Part shown: positions 1-7,847 of the stretch, in pieces
How positions within the stretch are numbered: position 1 is the stretch's first letter
How the letters are laid out: the number at the start of each line of letters is the position of its first letter
Assembly (NCBI RefSeq): GCF_030161375.1
Contig: NZ_BSSQ01000015.1
Location: forward strand, 62,001 to 126,000
Reading direction: 5' to 3'
DNA length: 64,000 bases
Origin: Paenibacillus glycanilyticus
Lineage (GTDB): Bacteria > Bacillota > Bacilli > Paenibacillales > Paenibacillaceae
Program-made: the position numbers and the translations under genes
The notes under the pieces: generated by a model
Database searches by the model: none
The model's input: only the letters and a program-made list of their open reading frames with translations
Told to the model about the DNA's origin: nothing

Positions 1-200
1 GGACTGCTGCCATATTTTTTTCACTAATACCTAGTTAATTTGTAGGGTTTCCTATAATCTTTTACTACTAAAATGCCGATATAAAGGACTAGGAATATTT
101 TTCCTTTGTAATTACGTTGTGAGGCGAATTACAAAACGAGAGGGAACAAAAATAGAGATAAAAAACATTAGACAGAGAGAGAGGATAAGGAGAGTATAAA

Positions 201-779
201 TTGTTCAAATCTGTGAAGAGCGAGTGGGAACTAACGGCATTCAACCGAATCTGGGTCTCTGTATGGGAAGAGAAAGGTTATGAACTCGAATATGCCAGCC
301 GGATCGTAGAACGATACCTGGCTGTGGCCGATGACGGACAATTTGTCGGCACATCCGAAATTAAGCCCTATTTCCCTGGCTCAAGCTCAAGCGAAATCGA
401 CACAGTCGCTCCTTTTCATCTACATCCTAAAGTCATCGAAGATCCTACCCGCGTAGCGGAAATCGATAAAATCGCCGTTCTGCAATCCCATAGAGGACAA
501 CAATCCATCTCGGATCTGTTATCTTCCGCGGTATATTGCGCTGAGCAATATAATTACCGCTATTTCATCTCGCTCCTCGAGCCTGTATTTTACCGTGCCT
601 TGCGTATTACATTCCATGTCCCGATGGAAAAGGTCGGCGCCAGAACGTTCTACAAAGGCGATGACGTGATTCCGGTCCTCTTCGACATGGAAGCAATCTA
701 CCGCAATAAACAGCAATATCGTTGGCTGGCCAACCATGCTCCTGCAGCCTGTATGAACAATGCCATAACCGCAAGCTAA
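201..779 (+). CDS. GNAT / FeeM-like N-acyltransferase
   Basis: Predicted 192-residue acyltransferase of the GNAT fold, resembling the N-acyl amino acid synthase (FeeM) and PEP-CTERM-associated acyltransferase group that moves an acyl chain from acyl-ACP or acyl-CoA to an amine. Visible support is the order of an N-terminal strand/helix block (residues 15-55), a central EIDKIAVLQSHRG segment (about 87-100) in the place of the acyl-donor loop, and a C-terminal FYRALRITFHVPMEKVG stretch followed by VIPVLFDM. Translation starts at TTG preceded by AAGGAGAG; no ATG fits the frame better. It lies 30 nt upstream of a chemotaxis receptor on the same strand, so the two are probably cotranscribed. Family assignment is by overall pattern; the substrate is unknown. 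It could instead be an ordinary N-acetyltransferase. Confidence 0.65.
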   Translation: MFKSVKSEWELTAFNRIWVSVWEEKGYELEYASRIVERYLAVADDGQFVGTSEIKPYFPGSSSSEIDTVAPFHLHPKVIEDPTRVAEIDKIAVLQSHRGQQSISDLLSSAVYCAEQYNYRYFISLLEPVFYRALRITFHVPMEKVGARTFYKGDDVIPVLFDMEAIYRNKQQYRWLANHAPAACMNNAITAS

Positions 780-809
780 AACCAATTTGCAAAGGTAGAG
801 ATCAACACT

Positions 810-2294
810 ATGACCAGAGATCAAATTGTACTCGACAAAAGAAACCGATTGTTCGTAAAAATTTTATGGGGATTGCTTGCCTTGGGCCTGGTCGCTGATC
901 TTGGCGCCGGGCTTGGAACGGATATGATTTTATTGCTGGCCATTGTTGGTCTCATCAGCTGCGGTCTCGCTACCTTTATGACCTACAAGCGAATTATGGT
1001 TCAGTACATCATGTATGTTGTTCCCATTATTCTAACGGCGCTAACGGTATTGTTAATCGTATCCGATCCGCATCCGATTATTAGCACCTACTTCCTCGTC
1101 TACGTGAATATTGCCGTTATGACGCTTTATGCGGATTACAAGCCTATCATTTTTACAGGCGTTCTCGGCATGGGCGTCAGCACCTATATTTTTATGGATT
1201 CGGATTTGCAACAGCAGTTATTCCCGAGCGATTCCCTGCTTTACCTATTCCTTTATCTGATCTTTGCGACGGTGGCGCTCTCCTTCTCCGCCAAATTCAG
1301 CCAACGGCTGCAAGCGGATGTTACAGCCGAACGGCGTGAAGCGCTTGAATCCAAAGAACTTACCGAGAAGGTTGTAGAGAAGCTGAAATCCATGATTCTC
1401 ATTCTTGGCGAATTCAGCAGCGAGCAGAAAGGCACGGTAGACTCTACCGGACAAATCTCCAGGGAGGTCACGACCACCTTCGCGGAAATGTCCGCTTCGA
1501 TCGAGAAGCAGACCAGCATGGTGCTTAACGTCAGCGATTCTGCCCATACGATTGAGTCGGCCGTTACCCAGCTTCGCGAGGGCTCTTCCCAGTTGCAGCA
1601 ATATTCTGCGGATACGGCCGTGTTGACCGATGAAGGCAACGATTTAATCAAGAACTTAACGGCCGATGTGAACAGCGTCAAAACCATTATTGGAGAAACC
1701 GTCTCCCTCATGGAACAACTTATCGACCAAAATGAAAAAGTAAGCTTGATCGTTGGTTCCATTCGGGAAATTTCCGAGCAGACCAATCTATTGTCTCTAA
1801 ATGCGGCAATTGAAGCTGCCCGTGCCGGCGAACAAGGCAGAGGATTTGCCGTTGTAGCCGGCGAGGTTCGCAAACTTGCCGATCATGCGAGTATCGCAGC
1901 CGGCGAAATTACGAGCATCCTGAGCAGCATCCATACCTCGATCTCCGCCGTAAGCAAACAAGTGCATCTAGGCCAGCAGGCCGTTGACACCAGCTATGAC
2001 GCTTCTCAGAAGGTCGAGGGTATTATCCAGCGAATCAATAGCAATACGGAACAAGTGAAGAAGCAATCCGACACCGTTGGCCAGTCGTCCAGACAACTGC
2101 ATGAACAATATGCCTCCATCTCGGATGAGATGACTGGCATGGCCGCCATTACGGAACAAAATATGGCTTCCGTCGAAGAGGTATGCGCGAGCATGGAGAC
2201 CCAAGACGTTAAGATCGGCCATCTGGTCGAAGGTTACTCCCAGCTTGATGTCCTCATCTCGGAACTCAAAGACCTAGTGGAGCCAAAAAAATAA
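810..2294 (+). CDS. Methyl-accepting chemotaxis protein
   Basis: Chemoreceptor of 494 residues. Residues about 15-165 contain roughly six hydrophobic membrane segments with almost no extracellular loop. A long alpha-helical signalling domain (about 185-490) follows. It contains the receptor hairpin tip EISEQTNLLSLNAAIEAARA and GRGFAVVAGEVRKLA, which are diagnostic of MCPs that bind CheW/CheA. No clear HAMP domain lies between membrane and signalling parts, so input is probably sensed within the membrane or by the membrane bundle itself. The start ATG follows a GGTAGAG ribosome-binding site. It is the second gene after the acyltransferase and is followed by a strong terminator. The ligand cannot be told from sequence. 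Confidence 0.92.
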   Translation: MTRDQIVLDKRNRLFVKILWGLLALGLVADLGAGLGTDMILLLAIVGLISCGLATFMTYKRIMVQYIMYVVPIILTALTVLLIVSDPHPIISTYFLVYVNIAVMTLYADYKPIIFTGVLGMGVSTYIFMDSDLQQQLFPSDSLLYLFLYLIFATVALSFSAKFSQRLQADVTAERREALESKELTEKVVEKLKSMILILGEFSSEQKGTVDSTGQISREVTTTFAEMSASIEKQTSMVLNVSDSAHTIESAVTQLREGSSQLQQYSADTAVLTDEGNDLIKNLTADVNSVKTIIGETVSLMEQLIDQNEKVSLIVGSIREISEQTNLLSLNAAIEAARAGEQGRGFAVVAGEVRKLADHASIAAGEITSILSSIHTSISAVSKQVHLGQQAVDTSYDASQKVEGIIQRINSNTEQVKKQSDTVGQSSRQLHEQYASISDEMTGMAAITEQNMASVEEVCASMETQDVKIGHLVEGYSQLDVLISELKDLVEPKK

Positions 2295-2314
2295 CAGCCC
2301 TACTCCCCAACTAA

Positions 2315-2348
2315 CCCGCAAGCGGTATTCTCCGCTTGCGGGTTTTTT
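2315..2348 (+). terminator. Rho-independent terminator after the MCP gene
   Basis: Perfect 11-bp GC-rich stem (CCCGCAAGCGG with CCGCTTGCGGG), 6-nt loop, then TTTTTT, starting 20 nt after the MCP stop codon. Confidence 0.93.
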
Positions 2349-2418
2349 CCGCCCCTCCCCGGTGAAGGATCTTTTTGGAATTGTCTTTTTTGCTTTGTAC
2401 ATATGGCTAAGGATTGAA

Positions 2419-2530
2419 AGGAATGTATCTCCTGGAGGAGCGGAGCGCTTGCCTTTGCTTGTGCTTTGCTACCGCTGAATATTATTCAAGCAAAGCACAA
2501 GCAACAGCAACCGGAAGGAGATACATTCCT
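2419..2530. repeat. Palindromic hairpin element, isolated copy
   Basis: A 112-nt imperfect palindrome between the convergent MCP and tcdA genes. The outer stem is a perfect 15-bp pair (AGGAATGTATCTCCT at 2419 with its complement ending at 2530). An inner stem of at least 13 bp pairs CTTGTGCTTTGCT (ending 2470) with AGCAAAGCACAAG (2489 on), around an 18-nt loop. Between the stems the two strands carry AGCGGAGCGCTTGCCTTTG and CAACAGCAACCGGAAG, nearly the same sequences seen in the palindromes at 48.6 and 49.7-50.1 kb, while the stems differ. It is therefore a member of the same family. There is no T-run, so it is not simply a terminator. Confidence 0.8.
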
Positions 2531-2554
2531 GTAAATCCGCCATCCCATACAGAC

Positions 2555-2587
2555 AAAAAAAAAGGCTGCCCCAAAGGACAGCCTTCC
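2555..2587 (-). terminator. Terminator of the hisS-aspS-tcdA operon
   Basis: Read on the minus strand: AAGGCTGTCC, TTT loop, GGGGCAGCCTT, then a run of about ten T, immediately after the tcdA stop codon. It is the only terminator seen downstream of hisS and aspS, which supports one operon. Confidence 0.9.
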
Positions 2588-2588
2588 C

Positions 2589-3344
2589 CTAAACTTCAAT
2601 GCCACGCTTCTCCAACAGATCCTTCACCACTACGCTTACCATGATAAGACCCGCGACAGGAGGCACAAAAGCGTTGCTCGCAGGAGGCTGCTGCGCTTTG
2701 CGGATCTCCGGAGCGTTCTCCGGCACAATGCGCTGCGTCACGTCCTCACGAGGCTTTTTGGGCAACTCGTCAGAGAAGACCACTTTCACGCCTTTCTTAA
2801 TGCCATCCTTGCGCAGCCTTGTACGTACGACGCGAGCGATAGGATCCGTGTGGGTCTTCGAGATGTCCGCCACCGTAAATCTCGTAGGATCCATCTTGTT
2901 CGCAGCACCCATGCTGGAGATGATCGGAATGTTCCGCTCCAGACATTGCTTGATCAAGTGAACTTTGTACGAGATCGTGTCGGAAGCATCTACGACATAA
3001 TCCAGATCGTAAGCGAACAGCTCTTCATACGTCTCTTCCGTATAGAACATCCGCAGGGAGATAACGTCGCATTCCGGATTAATCAGCTTAATCCGGTCGC
3101 GCATCAAATCTGCCTTCGGTTGCCCTACCGTCGTCGTAAGCGCATGAATCTGGCGGTTCACGTTCGTTATATCAACAACATCCTTGTCAATCAGGATGAT
3201 CCGGCCTACGCCGGTCCGGGCAAGCGCCTCGGCCGCGATGGAGCCAACGCCGCCGATGCCAAGCACGGCGATGGTACTCCCTTTCATCGTGTCGAGACCT
3301 TCCGGACCGATGGCAAGCTCGGTACGGGAAAATTGATGCAGCAT
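2589..3344 (-). CDS. tcdA: tRNA threonylcarbamoyladenosine dehydratase
   Basis: ThiF/E1-like ATP-dependent enzyme (YgdL/CsdL, B. subtilis YrvM) that cyclises the t6A37 modification of ANN-decoding tRNAs to ct6A. The dinucleotide-binding motif GIGGVGSIAAEALARTGVG sits near residues 28-46. DKDVVDITNVNRQIHA follows, as expected for the adenylation site of the E1 family. The frame could begin at an upstream GTG (3377), but MLHQFSRTELAIG is the usual N-terminus and has AGGAGG 12 nt upstream, so the ATG at 3344 was chosen. It is the last gene of the hisS-aspS operon, an arrangement shared with B. subtilis. Confidence 0.9.
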   Translation of the reverse strand: MLHQFSRTELAIGPEGLDTMKGSTIAVLGIGGVGSIAAEALARTGVGRIILIDKDVVDITNVNRQIHALTTTVGQPKADLMRDRIKLINPECDVISLRMFYTEETYEELFAYDLDYVVDASDTISYKVHLIKQCLERNIPIISSMGAANKMDPTRFTVADISKTHTDPIARVVRTRLRKDGIKKGVKVVFSDELPKKPREDVTQRIVPENAPEIRKAQQPPASNAFVPPVAGLIMVSVVVKDLLEKRGIEV

Positions 3345-3412
3345 AATCGGTTGCCGCCTCCTAAAAAGAATGGTCACCTAAACAGCTTTACGGCTGTTCG
3401 TGATGATTCAGC

Positions 3413-5221
3413 TTAAGCCTGTTTGTTGCCTGTAGCTGCAGCTGCTGCTTCCGGCTTAGGCTTCAGGACGGTACGGATATGAAGCTGCTCAAGCTGGGAC
3501 AGCTCGACTGGGGACGGAGCATCGCACAGCAGGTCGGTTGCGCTTGCTGTTTTCGGGAATGCGATCGTCTCGCGCAGGTTTGTACGTCCAGTCAGCAGCA
3601 TAACGAGACGGTCGAAGCCGAATGCAATACCGCCGTGTGGAGGCGTACCAAAGTCGAATGCGTCAAGCAGGAAGCCAAACTTCTCATGCGCTTCTTCCAT
3701 GCTGAATCCAAGCGCTCCGAACATTTTTTCTTGCACGTCTCGTTTGTAGATACGCATCGAACCGCCGCCAACTTCGTAGCCGTTCAGTACGATATCGTAA
3801 GCTTGCGCGCGGATTTGGCCCGGATCTGTCTCGAACAAATGCAGGTCTTCGTCTTTTGGACGAGTGAATGGATGATGGACAGCGACATAACGTTTCGCTT
3901 CTTCGTCCCACTCGAGCATTGGGAAGTCCACTACCCAAACAAATTTGAATTTGGAATCGTCGATCAGACCAAGCTCACGGCCAACTTTCAGACGCAGGTT
4001 GCCAAGCACGTCAGCAACAACTTTGTATTTATCGGCGGAGAATGTCAGCAGGTCGCCTTCTTCTACGTTCAAACGCTCAGTTAGAGCTGCGATTTCTTCC
4101 GGTTTCAAGAATTTAACGATTGGACCTTTCCACTCGCCGTCTTTAATCGTGATCCATGCAAGACCTTTACCGCCGTAACGGGCAGCAAACGGCTGCAGAT
4201 CGTCAAGCTCTTTGCGGCTCCAGTGGCCGCAGCCTTTTGCGTTGAACGCCTTCACGACGCCGCCGCTTGCCGCAACGCTTGCGAATACTTTAACGTCGCT
4301 TGTCGCAACGATATCGGTAATATCTTCGATCTCCATGCCGAAACGAAGATCCGGCTTGTCGGAACCGTATTTGTTCATAGCATCCGCGTAAGTGATGCGT
4401 TGGATCGGAAGCTCAACCTCTACGCCGATCGTTTCGCGGAACAGACGCGCAATCAGCTGCTCCATCATGCCAAGCAGTTGATCTTGGTTCAAGAACGAAG
4501 TCTCGATGTCGACTTGAGTGAATTCCGGTTGACGGTCTGCGCGAAGATCTTCGTCGCGGAAGCAGCGTGCGATTTGGTAGTAACGCTCGATACCGCCGAC
4601 CATCAGTAATTGCTTGAAGATTTGCGGCGATTGCGGAAGCGCGAAGAACTCGCCTTCATGAACGCGGCTTGGTACCAGGTAGTCACGAGCGCCTTCCGGC
4701 GTGCTTTTCGTCAGAATTGGCGTTTCAACGTCGATAAAGCCTTCACCGTCAAGGAAATCGCGGAATACTTTCGCTGCTTTCGAACGGAGCAGCAACGTTT
4801 TGTGCATTTCCGGACGACGCAGGTCGAGGTAACGGTATTTCAGGCGAAGCGATTCGTCAACTTCAACGCCGTCTTCGATTGGGAACGGAGGCGTCTTGGC
4901 AGCGTTGATCACTTCGATCTCCGTCACGCGGATTTCGATTTCGCCTGTTGCCAGGTTTTTGTTTACCGTTTCGGAGTCGCGTTCTACAACTGTACCTTTA
5001 ACGGCGAGAACGAATTCGTTACGCGCACGGTCGGCTACAGCTAGAGCTTCACCGGAGAAATCAGGGTTAAATACGGTTTGCACGATACCCGTGCGGTCGC
5101 GCAGGTCGATGAACAATACGCCGCCAAGGTCGCGACGGCGTTGTACCCAGCCGTTCAAGGTTACTTCTTCGCCAATGTTGGCTTTAGTCAATGTGCCGCA
5201 CTGATGAGTTTTAAGCATCAT
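3413..5221 (-). CDS. aspS: Aspartyl-tRNA synthetase
   Basis: Cytoplasmic class II synthetase charging tRNA-Asp. The 602-residue product matches the bacterial-type length. An N-terminal OB-fold anticodon-binding domain (VTLNGWVQRRRDLGGVLFID, about 18-37) is followed by class II motif 2 (FRDEDLRADRQPEFTQVDIE), the bacterial GAD insertion and motif 3 (GIAFGFDRLVMLLTG, near the C-terminus). A non-discriminating Asp/Asn enzyme cannot be excluded, because asnS or gatCAB is outside the window. It begins 24 nt after the hisS stop codon and shares its T-box leader. Confidence 0.97.
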   Translation of the reverse strand: MMLKTHQCGTLTKANIGEEVTLNGWVQRRRDLGGVLFIDLRDRTGIVQTVFNPDFSGEALAVADRARNEFVLAVKGTVVERDSETVNKNLATGEIEIRVTEIEVINAAKTPPFPIEDGVEVDESLRLKYRYLDLRRPEMHKTLLLRSKAAKVFRDFLDGEGFIDVETPILTKSTPEGARDYLVPSRVHEGEFFALPQSPQIFKQLLMVGGIERYYQIARCFRDEDLRADRQPEFTQVDIETSFLNQDQLLGMMEQLIARLFRETIGVEVELPIQRITYADAMNKYGSDKPDLRFGMEIEDITDIVATSDVKVFASVAASGGVVKAFNAKGCGHWSRKELDDLQPFAARYGGKGLAWITIKDGEWKGPIVKFLKPEEIAALTERLNVEEGDLLTFSADKYKVVADVLGNLRLKVGRELGLIDDSKFKFVWVVDFPMLEWDEEAKRYVAVHHPFTRPKDEDLHLFETDPGQIRAQAYDIVLNGYEVGGGSMRIYKRDVQEKMFGALGFSMEEAHEKFGFLLDAFDFGTPPHGGIAFGFDRLVMLLTGRTNLRETIAFPKTASATDLLCDAPSPVELSQLEQLHIRTVLKPKPEAAAAATGNKQA

Positions 5222-5245
5222 AATGGATGTAACTCCCCTTTGTTA

Positions 5246-6496
5246 TTAGTTGGATTTCAATTCGGTTGCGAGGTTTGCAATCGCCACAAGGCGCTGCTCG
5301 CCAGTCGCCATTTCCTTCAAGGCAATCTCGCCGCTGGCTAATTCGTCGTCGCCGAGAATTGCCGTATAACGAGCTTGAAGACGGTCCGCCGATTTCATCT
5401 GCGCCTTCATTTTACGGCCCAGATAATCGCGTTCCGCACGGATGCCGGAGGTGCGAAGCTCGTAGACGAGTCTTGTTACTTCCCGGTCTGCCGCTTCACC
5501 AAGCGCTACCACATACACATCTACCTGATGCGCATTTTCGAGCTCGGCTTGTTGGTGCTCCAGCAGCATAATGGTGCGTTCCAGGCCAAGGCCGAGACCT
5601 ACGCCCGGTTGATCCGGACCGCCGACTTCGGCTACAAGGCCGTTATAACGACCGCCGCCGCCGATTGTGTCAATCGCGCCAATGCCTTCCGCTTTGTATT
5701 CAAAAGCGGTGTGCGTGTAATAATCGAGACCGCGAACAAGTCTTGGATTAATCGAGAACGGAATGCCCATATCCGACAAATGCATTTTTACTTTGTCAAA
5801 ATGAGCGTTGCATTCCTCGTCCAAGCTGTCCAGAATCGACGGTGCGCCTTCGAAACGGGCTTGATCCGTCTTGCAATCAAGCACCCGAAGCGGATTACGC
5901 TCCATACGGGATTGACAGTCTTTGCACAGCTGCTCGCGCATCGGCATCAGGAAAGCAAGCAGCTTCTCGCGGAAGGCTGCGCGGACCGCTGGAGTACCAA
6001 CGGAGTTAATCTCCACGCGTACGCCTTTAAGTCCTACCTCCGTGTAGAAAGAATAACCAAGAGCGATAACTTCCGCATCGATTGCCGGATCAACCGATCC
6101 CAGCGCTTCGATTCCGAATTGGTGGAACTGGCGGTAACGGCCAGCTTGCTGACGCTCATAACGGAACATAGGTCCGATATAATAGAGCTTTGATACATCC
6201 GGTTCACCGTACAGTTTATTTTCCACGTAAGAGCGGACAACGCCAGCAGTCCCTTCCGGACGAAGAGTAATGCTGCGGTTGCCTCGGTCCGTGAAGGTAT
6301 ACATTTCTTTCTCCACAATATCCGTCGTTTCGCCTACGCCGCGTTGGAACAACTCCGTTGCTTCAAAGATCGGCGTGCGAATTTCACGGAAATTAAAACG
6401 GCGGCAAATATCGCGTGCTTTCTGTTCCGCGTACTGCCAGCGCTCTACTACTCCAGGCAATATATCTTGTGTGCCCGGCGATTTCTGAAAAGCCAT
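5246..6496 (-). CDS. hisS: Histidyl-tRNA synthetase
   Basis: Class II synthetase charging tRNA-His, 416 residues. Visible are class II motif 1 near RTPIFE, motif 2 with MFRYERQQAGRYRQFHQ, the histidine-specific loop LVRGLDYYTHTAFEY and the GGGGRYNGL motif. The C-terminal anticodon-binding domain begins near HQVDVYVVALGE. The start ATG has AGGAGGGG 7 nt upstream. It is the first gene after the T-box leader and is followed by aspS and tcdA. Confidence 0.97.
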   Translation of the reverse strand: MAFQKSPGTQDILPGVVERWQYAEQKARDICRRFNFREIRTPIFEATELFQRGVGETTDIVEKEMYTFTDRGNRSITLRPEGTAGVVRSYVENKLYGEPDVSKLYYIGPMFRYERQQAGRYRQFHQFGIEALGSVDPAIDAEVIALGYSFYTEVGLKGVRVEINSVGTPAVRAAFREKLLAFLMPMREQLCKDCQSRMERNPLRVLDCKTDQARFEGAPSILDSLDEECNAHFDKVKMHLSDMGIPFSINPRLVRGLDYYTHTAFEYKAEGIGAIDTIGGGGRYNGLVAEVGGPDQPGVGLGLGLERTIMLLEHQQAELENAHQVDVYVVALGEAADREVTRLVYELRTSGIRAERDYLGRKMKAQMKSADRLQARYTAILGDDELASGEIALKEMATGEQRLVAIANLATELKSN

Positions 6497-6539
6497 TACA
6501 ACCCCTCCTCAAACGAAATAACCATTTAAAGCCCATAAA

Positions 6540-6840
6540 CACGCAAAAAACTCCCGCCCCCAACGACATGCCGTTAAAGGCTAATCGTTAGGGACGAGAG
6601 TTGAACTCCCGTGGTGCCACCCAAATTCCGGACTTTCGTCCGCTCATTAACGGTTAACGCCCGCAACACGCAGACCGGCTAGTGGCAATGATCATGCAAT
6701 CATCCGTTCACCGTCTGTTCTCCGGAAAGTCTGTTCATCCTGTCACCATAAAGACGCTTGCAGCCAAAGGCGTCTATCTCTGGGTACGTGCACGGGATTA
6801 CTTTGTTCCATCAACGAATCAGAAAAATTGTATACTGAGA
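6540..6840 (-). promoter_or_regulatory. T-box leader of hisS-aspS-tcdA
   Basis: tRNA-sensing leader RNA. On the minus strand the invariant T-box sequence GGGTGGCACCACG lies at 6622-6610. It is followed by a terminator whose stem pairs AACTCTCGTCCCTAACG with CGTTGGGGGCGGGAGTT before TTTTTT, ending about 50 nt upstream of hisS. Upstream, Stem I shows the S-turn AGTA, an AGAGA bulge and a GCTGCAAG-type distal loop. The best specifier candidate is GAC (6744-6742), an Asp codon followed by A, enclosed by an ACC/GGT helix above and CC/GG below. No His codon fits this position. T-box identity is firm; specifier choice is tentative. Confidence 0.92.
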
Positions 6841-6844
6841 TTTA

Positions 6845-6873
6845 ATATTAACCGGGTCGACAAAATAAGTCAA
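6845..6873 (-). promoter_or_regulatory. Sigma-A promoter of the T-box operon
   Basis: TTGACT at 6873-6868, a 17-nt spacer, TAATAT at 6850-6845. Transcription would start just before the T-box Stem I. A second TTGACT lies 7 nt further upstream. Confidence 0.8.
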
Positions 6874-6911
6874 TAGTCAATCGCATTTCATCAGTATGCC
6901 TCATTTTGGAC

Positions 6912-6942
6912 AAAAAAAAACCTGCAGCCATCGTCGCAGGTT
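6912..6942 (-). terminator. Orphan terminator upstream of the hisS promoter
   Basis: Minus-strand AACCTGC, 10-nt loop, GCAGGTT, then nine T. No gene ends nearby: the small ORF upstream already has its own terminator at 7092-7120. The 150 nt between the two terminators holds no convincing ORF. This one may insulate the hisS promoter or end a short RNA. Confidence 0.75.
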
Positions 6943-7091
6943 CCAAAATTATATTTTTAAAAAGGGGGTCGAGATTTATTATAGGTGAACGATGTTAAAT
7001 AAACGTTATGAACTCATTACAGTAATATTACAAAATAGAAAGCGGTTCAATTACGAACATTCTCCTATATAGACGGGTACCAGTAAATAAC

Positions 7092-7120
7092 AAAAGCCGC
7101 TCCAGATTAGAGCAGCTTTT
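7092..7120 (-). terminator. Terminator downstream of the small ORF
   Basis: Minus-strand AAAAGCTGCTC pairs with GAGCGGCTTTT around a 7-nt loop, followed by TTTTGTTATTT. It begins 7 nt after the stop codon of the 55-residue ORF, in the same direction. Confidence 0.75.
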
Positions 7121-7127
7121 GCCAAAG

Positions 7128-7295
7128 TTACATGCGGCCGCCAGGTTCTCGCCGGTTCGAAGGAAAGGCAAGAAACTCTTCTGCCGCCTCCACCTGTTCT
7201 TCCATCCTGGTCATCACGATCGCTTCTCGGCGATCGGTATAGAGGAGCCTGCGCGAAGCGCGCTCCACTCCTTGTTCCTTGCGGGATTGATGCAT
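7128..7295 (-). CDS. Small charged protein, unrecognised
   Basis: A 55-codon ORF that I do not recognise. The frame runs further upstream into the end of dtd. The ATG at 7295 has GAAGGAG 8-9 nt before it, and a terminator follows the stop codon directly, so a short translated product is credible. The product is rich in Arg and Glu (MHQSRKEQGVERASRR start, EEQVEAAEEF in the middle, REPGGRM end) and has no membrane segment, Cys pair or known motif. It lies at the end of the relA-dtd transcription unit. It may be a genuine lineage-specific small protein or a chance ORF. Confidence 0.5.
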   Translation of the reverse strand: MHQSRKEQGVERASRRLLYTDRREAIVMTRMEEQVEAAEEFLAFPSNRREPGGRM

Positions 7296-7386
7296 GGCAA
7301 TAACTCCTTCAACATCGGATCTCGAACCACTTGAGGGTGGTTGGTTACTCCTATTGTTGCCAGCCGCCATGCATCTTACCCGTCCA

Positions 7387-7830
7387 TTATTGCTTGCTGT
7401 CAATAATCAACGTTACTGGACCGGAATTCACGAGCGCGACATCCATCATGGCGCCAAACCGGCCGGTCTCAACGACAAGGCCAGCTTCGCGAAGCAACAC
7501 GTTAAAACGGTCATATAAAGGCTCCGCTTGCTCCGGACGGGCAGCTGCCATGAAATTCGGGCGCCGCCCCTTCCTGCTGTCGCCATACAGCGTGAACTGT
7601 GAAATCGACAATATTTGTCCGCCTACATCCAAGACGGAGAAATTCATCTTCTCATTCTCGTCTTCAAAGATCCGAAGACCAGCAACCTTGTCCGCCATCC
7701 AGCGGATATCTTCTTCCGTATCCTCATGCGTTATTCCGACAAGAAGGACGAGACCGTGTTCAATTGCTCCGGCGATCTCTCCTTCAATCGTGACGCTTGC
7801 CTGCTTGCTGCGCTGCACAACAACTTTCAC
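7387..7830 (-). CDS. dtd: D-aminoacyl-tRNA deacylase
   Basis: Hydrolyses D-amino acids from mischarged tRNAs, and Gly from tRNA-Ala, releasing free tRNA. The 147-residue product has the family's two signature motifs: SQFTLYGD (about 77-84) and NSGPVT (about 134-139), which together form the chirality-checking pocket with the cross-subunit Gly-Pro. Its start is 17 nt downstream of relA, the same relA-dtd pairing seen in B. subtilis and many other Bacillota. Confidence 0.96.
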   Translation of the reverse strand: MKVVVQRSKQASVTIEGEIAGAIEHGLVLLVGITHEDTEEDIRWMADKVAGLRIFEDENEKMNFSVLDVGGQILSISQFTLYGDSRKGRRPNFMAAARPEQAEPLYDRFNVLLREAGLVVETGRFGAMMDVALVNSGPVTLIIDSKQ

Positions 7831-7847
7831 TGCGAATAAACCTCCAA

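Noticed and set aside
1..200. TATAAT at 53-58 as promoter of the acyltransferase gene
   Set aside because: No acceptable -35 or extended -10 at 16-18 nt. The region is AT-rich, so the hexamer is not convincing alone. Nothing else identifiable is in these 200 nt.
2414..2644. 76-codon plus-strand ORF
   Set aside because: It lies entirely over the palindrome, the tcdA terminator and the 3' end of tcdA; the residues follow from the hairpin arms and no ribosome-binding site precedes it.
6682..6876. 64-codon plus-strand ORF
   Set aside because: Antisense to the T-box leader and its promoter; a chance open frame.
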